7,175 bases of DNA from an uncultured Bacteroidales bacterium (GTDB taxonomy: Bacteria; Bacteroidota; Bacteroidia; Bacteroidales; Paludibacteraceae): assembly GCA_946184195.1 (NCBI GenBank), contig CAMHEP010000075.1:1-7175 (forward strand). Reading direction: 5' to 3'. Position 1 is the stretch's first letter. Each line of letters opens with the position of its first letter. Shown here piece after piece: positions 1 to 3,556 of this stretch. The notes beneath the pieces are model-generated. The model did no database searches. It was given only the letters and a program-made list of their open reading frames with translations, and was not told the DNA's origin. The position numbers and the translations under genes are program-made.

Positions 1-83
1 CTTGCTCTGAGGGTCTGCGTTTCGCTATCCGTGAGGGTGGTCGTACCGTAGGTTCAGGACAGATTACCAAGATCCTTGACTAA
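1..83 (+). CDS. tuf: Elongation factor Tu, C-terminal end (partial)
   Basis: This is the last 26 codons and the TAA stop (81-83) of EF-Tu, the GTPase that carries aminoacyl-tRNA to the ribosomal A site. The reading frame starts at base 3; the rest of the gene lies upstream of the window. The peptide contains GLRFAIREGGRTVGSGQITK, the conserved final beta strands of EF-Tu domain 3, and ends in ILD. The R-x-G-G-R-T-V-G-x-G signature is close to invariant in EF-Tu, so the family call is secure although only about 7% of the protein is present. The gene is followed by a strong hairpin (115-142) and then tRNA-Trp, the tuf-trnW-secE-nusG order usual in Bacteroidota. Nothing looks broken; the gene is cut only by the window edge. 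Confidence 0.97.
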   Translation, partial: CSEGLRFAIREGGRTVGSGQITKILD

Positions 84-114
84 TCGTCATTCAATAGACT
101 AAGGTCAATAAAAA

Positions 115-142
115 GCTCAGGGTGTTGAACCCTGAGCATTTT
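115..142 (+). terminator. Intrinsic terminator or attenuator hairpin after tuf
   Basis: A perfect 9-bp stem, GCTCAGGGT (115-123) with ACCCTGAGC (129-137), closes a 5-base loop (GTTGA) and is followed by A and then TTTT (139-142). It lies 31 bases after the tuf stop, as expected for a Rho-independent terminator, though the T run is short. The next base, 143, is the first base of mature tRNA-Trp. No promoter can fit between hairpin and tRNA, so transcription of the tRNA must pass through this element. It is therefore probably a partial terminator (attenuator) or a processing hairpin rather than a full stop. The stem is seen directly; the role is inferred. Confidence 0.8.
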
Positions 143-213
143 ACGGAAGTCCTCCAATGGTAGGAGAGCGGTCTCCAAAACCGTTAATGTGGGTTCGATT
201 CCTGCCTTCCGTG
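143..213 (+). tRNA. tRNA-Trp, anticodon CCA
   Basis: A complete 71-base cloverleaf can be drawn. The acceptor stem ACGGAAG (143-149) pairs perfectly with CTTCCGT (206-212), and the discriminator is G213, as in bacterial tRNA-Trp. The D stem is CTCC/GGAG (152-155 with 163-166) around AATGGTA. The anticodon stem GCGGT/ACCGT (168-172 with 180-184, one G-U pair) holds the loop CTCCAAA, giving anticodon CCA at 175-177. A 4-base variable loop (185-188) is followed by a T stem (189-193 with 201-205) and the T loop TTCGATT. The 3' CCA is not encoded: the next bases are CTA, so it must be added by tRNA nucleotidyltransferase, which is usual in Bacteroidota. Its 5' end abuts the hairpin at 115-142. Confidence 0.97.
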
Positions 214-218
214 CTAAA

Positions 219-279
219 ATAGTTGAAAGTTGAAAATAGAAAGTTGAAAGCATTCAACCCGATTACAACCCTCAACTAT
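219..279 (+). repeat. Nested inverted repeat downstream of tRNA-Trp
   Basis: ATAGTTGA (219-226) is matched exactly by its reverse complement TCAACTAT (272-279). Inside lies a second hairpin, GTTGAA (243-248) with TTCAAC (253-258) around the 4-base loop AGCA. RNA from here could fold into an outer 8-bp stem enclosing a 6-bp hairpin. Because GTTGAA occurs three times on the 5' side (222, 229, 243), several alternative pairings are possible. No T run follows, so it does not look like an intrinsic terminator. It may act in 3' processing of the tRNA or as a leader structure for secE-nusG, but the sequence does not decide this. Confidence 0.5.
221..248 (+). repeat. In-phase heptad repeat, AGTTGAA type
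   Basis: Four consecutive 7-base units run without a gap from 221 to 248: AGTTGAA, AGTTGAA, AATAGAA, AGTTGAA. Three are identical and the third has three mismatches. The array begins 8 bases after the last tRNA base. The unit is close to the reverse complement of TTCAACA, the unit of the array at 573-607 (six of seven bases agree). It contains no start codon and codes for nothing evident. The rest of the 214-380 gap is AT-rich (A-rich from about 349), and I see no recognisable promoter in it. Confidence 0.6.
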
Positions 280-380
280 CTGTTACAAAACATAGCTTCC
301 ATTCTGGCTTTGGCGCATGCTAAGGTCGGATTGTTGGCGTGAGCATAAAGAAAAGAGAATAATAAAAAAATCTACTATAT

Positions 381-569
381 ATGAAGATTGTAGAAAACAT
401 CAAAGAATCGTACAACGAACTGGTTCACAAAGTTAGTTGGCCAACCCGTAAGGAGCTGGCGCAAAGTGCAGTGATAGTATTGATAGCTTCCATAATACTG
501 GCACTGATAGTATGGCTTATGGACTGGTGCTTTGAGTCTATCATGACATTCGTTTATGGTCTGTTTTAA
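381..569 (+). CDS. secE: Preprotein translocase subunit SecE
   Basis: This 62-residue protein is the small essential SecE subunit of the SecYEG channel in the inner membrane, where it clamps the two halves of SecY. It is the short, single-span form found in most bacteria, unlike the three-span E. coli protein. Residues 1-27 form the amphipathic cytoplasmic helix, ending in the conserved VSWPTRKEL motif (residues 18-26). Residues about 29-49 are a strongly hydrophobic transmembrane segment (AVIVLIASIILALIVWLM). The ATG at 381 is chosen because the protein then has the normal family length and N-terminus; no Shine-Dalgarno site precedes it, only an A/T-rich stretch. nusG follows after 38 bases, the conserved secE-nusG pairing, so cotranscription is very likely. 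Confidence 0.96.
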   Translation: MKIVENIKESYNELVHKVSWPTRKELAQSAVIVLIASIILALIVWLMDWCFESIMTFVYGLF

Positions 570-572
570 TCT

Positions 573-607
573 TTAAACGTTCAACATTCAACATTAAACA
601 TTAAAGC
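573..607 (+). repeat. Five in-phase heptad repeats forming the nusG leader
   Basis: The secE-nusG gap (570-607, 38 bases) is three bases plus five exact 7-base units ending directly before the nusG ATG. The units are TTAAACG, TTCAACA (twice), TTAAACA and TTAAAGC, so the pattern is TT(C/A)AA(C/G) plus a variable last base. There is no Shine-Dalgarno sequence, and the A-rich units just before the start codon suit the weakly structured leaders favoured by Bacteroidota ribosomes. TTCAAC here (580-585 and 587-592) is complementary to GTTGAA at 222, 229 and 243 upstream of secE, so long-range pairing across the secE message is possible. The repeat is seen directly; any function is inferred. Confidence 0.7.
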
Positions 608-1159
608 ATGGCTGAGAACAAAAAACAATGGTATGTGATGCGTGCTATCTCCGGCAAGGAGGGTAAAGTGGAGGAATATATCAATTCCGCCCTTGTTACC
701 AGTTCCTTGTTTCAGGAGTACGTGTCGCAAGTGTTGATTCCTAAAGAAAAAGTAGTGACTCTCAAGAACGGCAAACGTACGGAGAAGGAGCGCAATCTGC
801 TTCCCGGTTACGTGCTGGTCGAGTGTTACTTGTGCGACGAGAGCTTCCCTCTGTTGCGCAACATCCCGAATGTGCTGGGTTTCTTAAGCGGCGGCAAGAC
901 TTCGTCCAAACCCGAACCCGTTTCGCAGGAAGAGGTTAACAAATTAGTTGGCATCGCAAGCGAATCGGAGACACGGGCTGCAAGTGAAATAACTTTCCTT
1001 GTGGGCGAGAGCGTCAAAGTGGTAGATGGTCCGTTCAGCGGATTCAAAGGTGCAGTTCAGGAGGTTAGCCAGGATAAGCACAAACTCAAAGTGGTGGTTA
1101 CTATCTTCGATCGTCAGACTCCGCTGGAGTTGGGCTTCAATCAGGTAGAAAAAGAGTAG
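608..1159 (+). CDS. nusG: Transcription termination/antitermination protein NusG
   Basis: At 183 residues this matches housekeeping NusG (E. coli has 181). NusG binds the RNA polymerase clamp, raises processivity, and links polymerase to ribosomal S10 or Rho. Residues 7 to about 115 form the NGN domain, beginning QWYVMRAISGKE and containing the LLPGYVLVE strand (residues 64-72) followed by an RNIPNVLGFL segment (85-93). After a linker, the KOW domain spans about 130-183, with VGESVKVVDGPFSGFKGAV at 132-150 and the terminal TPLELGFNQVEK. It is not the UpxY-type NusG paralogue of capsule loci: it has the standard KOW end and sits in the core secE-nusG-rplK order. The ATG at 608 follows the heptad array immediately, with no Shine-Dalgarno site. 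No irregularity is seen. Confidence 0.97.
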   Translation: MAENKKQWYVMRAISGKEGKVEEYINSALVTSSLFQEYVSQVLIPKEKVVTLKNGKRTEKERNLLPGYVLVECYLCDESFPLLRNIPNVLGFLSGGKTSSKPEPVSQEEVNKLVGIASESETRAASEITFLVGESVKVVDGPFSGFKGAVQEVSQDKHKLKVVVTIFDRQTPLELGFNQVEKE

Positions 1160-1205
1160 GAGACTCCGTTACAGGTCGTTAGTTACTACTCGGTAGTTTC
1201 AAAAT

Positions 1206-1268
1206 TATTAACAACAGGCAGAGAGTGAAATACAGTAGCTCGTTTGAATGCCAAAAACTATTAACAAC
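1206..1268 (+). repeat. 10-base direct repeat in the rplK leader
   Basis: TATTAACAAC occurs at 1206-1215 and again at 1259-1268, 53 bases apart. The similarity reaches further upstream: both copies follow a CAAAA tract, differing by one inserted base and one substitution. The second copy ends 8 bases before the rplK start codon. The two copies bracket the candidate L1-binding structure at 1217-1252. They may reflect a local duplication or merely shared AT-rich leader composition. Confidence 0.45.
1217..1252 (+). promoter_or_regulatory. Candidate L1-binding translational operator before rplK
   Basis: L1 is known in several bacteria and archaea to repress its own operon by binding a leader RNA that mimics the L1 site of 23S rRNA. 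Here GTGAAATAC (1225-1233) matches the conserved 23S strand of the L1 stalk as I recall it (GGUGAAAUACC in Thermus, CUUGAAAUACC in E. coli). The flanks can fold: GGCA (1217-1220) pairs with TGCC (1249-1252), and GAGT (1223-1226) with GCTC (1238-1241, one G-U pair). This leaves an asymmetric internal loop of 2 by 7 bases that includes TTTGAA. It lies 24 bases before the rplK ATG. The motif and pairings are visible; L1 binding is inferred, and the strand order differs from rRNA, so confidence is modest. Confidence 0.35.
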
Positions 1269-1276
1269 GTAAAACT

Positions 1277-1699
1277 ATGGCTAAAGAAATTGCTGGTTTT
1301 ATCAAACTCCAAATCAAGGGTGGCGCTGCTAACCCTGCACCTCCTGTTGGACCGGCTCTCGGTTCTAAGGGTGTGAACATCATGGAGTTTTGTAAACAAT
1401 TTAATGCCAGAACTCAGGACAAAGCAGGCAAAGTACTGCCTGTTGTCATCACTGTGTATGCTGACAAGACTTTCGATTTTATCGTTAAGACTCCCCCTGT
1501 TGCCGTTCAGCTCATTGAGGCTGCTAAGGTAAAAGGTGGTTCTGCTGAACCTAATCGTAAGAAAGTGGCAAGCATTACCGAGGAACAGTGCCTCCAAATT
1601 GCTAAGGATAAAATGGTTGACCTCAACTGCTTCACAGAGGAGTCGGCTATGTCTATGGTAAAAGGAACTGCTCGCAGTATGGGTATTACCGTTAAATAA
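1277..1699 (+). CDS. rplK: 50S ribosomal protein L11 (uL11)
   Basis: This 140-residue protein has the usual length for L11, which binds the GTPase-associated region of 23S rRNA at the base of the L7/L12 stalk and helps factor-dependent GTP hydrolysis. The N-terminal domain (about 1-70) carries the proline-rich helix PAPPVGPALG (residues 20-29), with Pro22, Pro23 and Pro26 in place; this is the thiopeptide-contact surface and looks wild type. GVNIMEFCKQFNAR and PVVITVYADKTF follow. The RNA-binding C-terminal domain (about 73-140) ends in the conserved GTARSMGITV. The ATG at 1277 gives the family's MAK start; there is no Shine-Dalgarno site. rplA begins 19 bases after the stop, so the two are cotranscribed and probably under L1 feedback. 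Confidence 0.98.
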   Translation: MAKEIAGFIKLQIKGGAANPAPPVGPALGSKGVNIMEFCKQFNARTQDKAGKVLPVVITVYADKTFDFIVKTPPVAVQLIEAAKVKGGSAEPNRKKVASITEEQCLQIAKDKMVDLNCFTEESAMSMVKGTARSMGITVK

Positions 1700-1718
1700 T
1701 TAAACTTCAATCATTATT

Positions 1719-2411
1719 ATGGCAAAATTGACAAAGAATCAAAAGCTTGCTGCTGAGAAGATTGAAGCAGGTAAGCTCTATACCGTGGCAGAGGCTGCTG
1801 CGCTCGTTAAGGAGATCACTACCACTAAGTTTGATGCCAGTGTGGATATCGACGTTCGTTTGGGCGTTGACCCCCGTAAGGCAAATCAGATGGTGCGTGG
1901 TGTCGTAAGTCTTCCTAACGGAACCGGTAAAGTGACACGTGTTCTCGCATTATGCGGCTCAGACCAAGAGGCTGCTGCCAAAGAGGCAGGTGCCGACTAT
2001 GTAGGTCTGGATGAATACATTGAAAAGATTAAAGCAGGATGGACCGATGTGGACGTGATTATCACGCAACCCCAGTACATGGGTAAAATCGGTGCTCTGG
2101 GACGTGTTCTTGGTCCCCGTGGCTTGATGCCTAACCCCAAATCCGGTACGGTTACCCAGGATGTAGCCAAAGCCGTAAAGGAGGTTAAACAAGGTAAGAT
2201 TGACTTCAAAGTGGATAAATTTGGTATTGTGCATACCTCTATCGGTAAGGTTAGCTTCGATGCTAAGGCTATCGCAGAAAATGCCAACGTCTTCATCCAA
2301 ACACTTTTGAAACTCAAACCGGCTGCAAGCAAGGGTACTTACGTGAAGAGCATTTATCTTTCCAGCACAATGAGTCAGGGTATCCGTATCGATGCCAAGT
2401 CTATTGAGTAA
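1719..2411 (+). CDS. rplA: 50S ribosomal protein L1 (uL1)
   Basis: L1 forms the mobile L1 stalk of the 50S subunit, which guides deacylated tRNA out of the E site; in many bacteria it also represses its own mRNA. The protein has 230 residues, close to the usual 230-235. The two-domain fold is recognisable: domain I is made of the N- and C-terminal parts, and domain II is inserted in the middle (about 68-160). The family signature lies at about 122-145, reading GKIGALGRVLGPRGLMPNPK followed by SGTVT. The ATG at 1719 gives MAKLTKNQK, the expected start. The 19-base gap from rplK and the 19-base gap to rplJ place it inside one operon. The candidate L1 site before rplK fits feedback control by this protein. 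Confidence 0.98.
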   Translation: MAKLTKNQKLAAEKIEAGKLYTVAEAAALVKEITTTKFDASVDIDVRLGVDPRKANQMVRGVVSLPNGTGKVTRVLALCGSDQEAAAKEAGADYVGLDEYIEKIKAGWTDVDVIITQPQYMGKIGALGRVLGPRGLMPNPKSGTVTQDVAKAVKEVKQGKIDFKVDKFGIVHTSIGKVSFDAKAIAENANVFIQTLLKLKPAASKGTYVKSIYLSSTMSQGIRIDAKSIE

Positions 2412-2416
2412 TTATT

Positions 2417-2424
2417 AGAAAGGA
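2417..2424 (+). promoter_or_regulatory. Shine-Dalgarno-like site of rplJ
   Basis: AGAAAGGA, with core AAGGA at 2420-2424, lies 6 bases before the rplJ ATG at 2431. It is complementary to the anti-Shine-Dalgarno end of 16S rRNA at a good spacing. No other start codon in this window (secE, nusG, rplK, rplA, rplL, rpoB) has such a site, which is the normal state for Bacteroidota. It sits in the 19-base rplA-rplJ gap. Confidence 0.6.
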
Positions 2425-2430
2425 CAAGTT

Positions 2431-2964
2431 ATGAAAAAGGAAGATAAAACCGCTCTCATTGAACAGTTGAAATCGCAAATAAGCGAATATCAACACTTCT
2501 ACCTCACGAATATTGAGGGACTGGATGCAGAGAAGACGAGCGCACTGCGCCGTGCTTGCTTCAAACAGGACGTCAAACTCGTGATGGCTAAGAATACCTT
2601 GCTCAAGAAAGCTCTCGAGGCTAAAGGTGTGGATGCATCACTCTTCGATGCACTCAAGGGTAACACTGCTCTTATGCTGTGCAATACGGGTAATGCTCCC
2701 GCTAAACTTATCAAGGAGTTCACGAAACAGGAAAAAGATAAAGAAGCTGCTCGCCCGCAACTCAAAGCTGCCTATGTAGAAGAGACAGTTTATATGGGCG
2801 CACAGAATCTGGAGTTCCTCAGCGCAATCAAATCGAAGAACGAACTTATCGCCGAATTGGTGGCTCTGCTGCAATCTCCTGCAAAGAATGTCGTTTCCGC
2901 ACTCCAATCCGGAGGTACTACCATCCATGGTGTCTTGAAGACGCTGGGTGACAAAGCCGAATAA
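2431..2964 (+). CDS. rplJ: 50S ribosomal protein L10 (uL10)
   Basis: L10 anchors the L7/L12 stalk to 23S rRNA next to L11. The protein has 177 residues, slightly longer than the 165 of E. coli. The N-terminal globular rRNA-binding domain covers about 1-130 and includes the conserved LRRACFKQDVKLVMAKNTLL (39-58) and the region LKGNTALMLC (75-84). The C-terminal part, about 133-177 (IKSKNELIAELVALLQSPAKN onwards), is the helix on which L7/L12 dimers dock. It begins with ATG at 2431, after the only Shine-Dalgarno-like site in the window. In E. coli, L10-L12 represses through a long rplJ leader; here only 19 bases separate rplA and rplJ, so such a leader would have to lie inside rplA or be absent. 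rplL follows after 62 bases. Confidence 0.97.
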   Translation: MKKEDKTALIEQLKSQISEYQHFYLTNIEGLDAEKTSALRRACFKQDVKLVMAKNTLLKKALEAKGVDASLFDALKGNTALMLCNTGNAPAKLIKEFTKQEKDKEAARPQLKAAYVEETVYMGAQNLEFLSAIKSKNELIAELVALLQSPAKNVVSALQSGGTTIHGVLKTLGDKAE

Positions 2965-3026
2965 TCACGGCAACAAAATTATCAAACAACTAACGTAAAA
3001 ATTAATCTTTTAAAAATTATACAATT

Positions 3027-3407
3027 ATGGCAGACGTAAAAGCTATTGCTGAACAATTGGTAAACCTTACCGTTAAGGAAGTTAATGAACTCGCTCAAGT
3101 ATTGAAAGAGGAGTATGGAATCGAGCCCGCTGCTGCAGCTGTTGCAGTTGCTGCTGCTCCTGCTGCCGGTGGCGAAGCTGCTGCAGCTGAGGAGAAAACA
3201 TCCTTTGATGTAGTTCTCAAGAGCGCAGGTGCTCAGAAACTCCAAGTTGTTAAGACTGTTAAAGAGCAAACAGGTCTTGGTCTGAAAGAGGCTAAGGACA
3301 TCGTTGATGCCGCTCCCGCAACCGTAAAAGAGGGTCTTGACAAAGTTGCTGCTGAGGCACTGAAGAAAGCTCTCGAAGAGGTAGGCGCTGAGGTAGAACT
3401 CAAGTAA
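3027..3407 (+). CDS. rplL: 50S ribosomal protein L7/L12 (bL12)
   Basis: L7/L12 is the multicopy stalk protein that recruits EF-Tu, EF-G and other GTPases. It has 126 residues, against about 120 in most bacteria. The N-terminal dimerisation helices (1-33, with LVNLTVKEVNELAQVLKEEYG) bind L10. Residues 34-54 are a flexible hinge made mostly of alanine, encoded by a GCT/GCA-rich low-complexity stretch near 3126-3189. The C-terminal factor-binding domain (about 57-126) has TGLGLKEAKDIVD at 82-94 and ends ALEEVGAEVELK. The stop is TAA at 3405-3407, followed at once by another TAA. The 62-base gap before the ATG at 3027 is AT-rich, with no Shine-Dalgarno site and no hairpin I would defend. Two hairpins follow before rpoB. 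Confidence 0.98.
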   Translation: MADVKAIAEQLVNLTVKEVNELAQVLKEEYGIEPAAAAVAVAAAPAAGGEAAAAEEKTSFDVVLKSAGAQKLQVVKTVKEQTGLGLKEAKDIVDAAPATVKEGLDKVAAEALKKALEEVGAEVELK

Positions 3408-3415
3408 TAACTTCC

Positions 3416-3434
3416 CCACACCATAAGGTTGTGG
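3416..3434 (+). other. Small hairpin after rplL
   Basis: CCAC (3416-3419) pairs with GTGG (3431-3434) and continues as ACC with GGT around the loop ATAA, with one T bulged at 3429, giving seven base pairs. No T run follows. It lies 8 bases past the rplL stop and only 3 bases before the terminator-like hairpin at 3438-3474. It could protect the rplL 3' end or be a processing site; neither can be shown from sequence. Confidence 0.5.
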
Positions 3435-3437
3435 AAT

Positions 3438-3474
3438 AGGTTTAGTCCCCGTCATAGGGCGACTAAACCTTTTT
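3438..3474 (+). terminator. Terminator-like attenuator between rplL and rpoB
   Basis: AGGTTTAGTC (3438-3447) pairs perfectly with GACTAAACCT (3461-3470). CCC (3448-3450) pairs with GGG (3457-3459), leaving C3460 bulged and a 6-base loop. The last stem base starts a run of five T (3470-3474). This is a strong intrinsic terminator by structure. In E. coli a partial terminator in the same gap lowers rpoBC transcription relative to ribosomal proteins, so the same role as an attenuator is the natural inference. It may instead be a full terminator if rpoB has its own promoter in 3475-3556, but I find no convincing promoter match there. Confidence 0.85.
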
Positions 3475-3556
3475 CTCTGAAATAGACATAAATCTTAACT
3501 ATGTTAAATATAAAGTATTAATTAGCTGCAAATGCTAAAATAAATAAATAATTAAG

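Noticed and set aside
99..327. Repeated 8-mer CTAAGGTC at 99-106 and 320-327
   Set aside because: Flanking bases do not match and an 8-mer repeat in a few hundred bases is plausible by chance.
1185..1197. Hairpin ACTAC-TCG-GTAGT after nusG as a terminator
   Set aside because: The stem is only 5 bp with a 3-base loop and no real T run, so it is too weak to call.
1208..1597. Antisense open frame across the rplK leader and gene
   Set aside because: Shadow of rplK; no protein family features.
3126..3189. GCT/GCA-rich low-complexity DNA as a tandem repeat
   Set aside because: It encodes the alanine-rich hinge normal for L7/L12, so it needs no separate explanation.
2982..3455. Antisense open frame of 157 codons across rplL
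   Set aside because: It mirrors the alanine-rich rplL coding sequence and its translation is low-complexity (Ser/Cys/Leu runs); rplL itself is unmistakable.
3476..3503. Possible rpoB promoter: TCTG (3476-3479) and TAACTATG (3496-3503)
   Set aside because: Each element has one mismatch to the Bacteroidota consensus, but the 16-base spacing is several bases too short and it overlaps an inverted repeat in AT-rich DNA.
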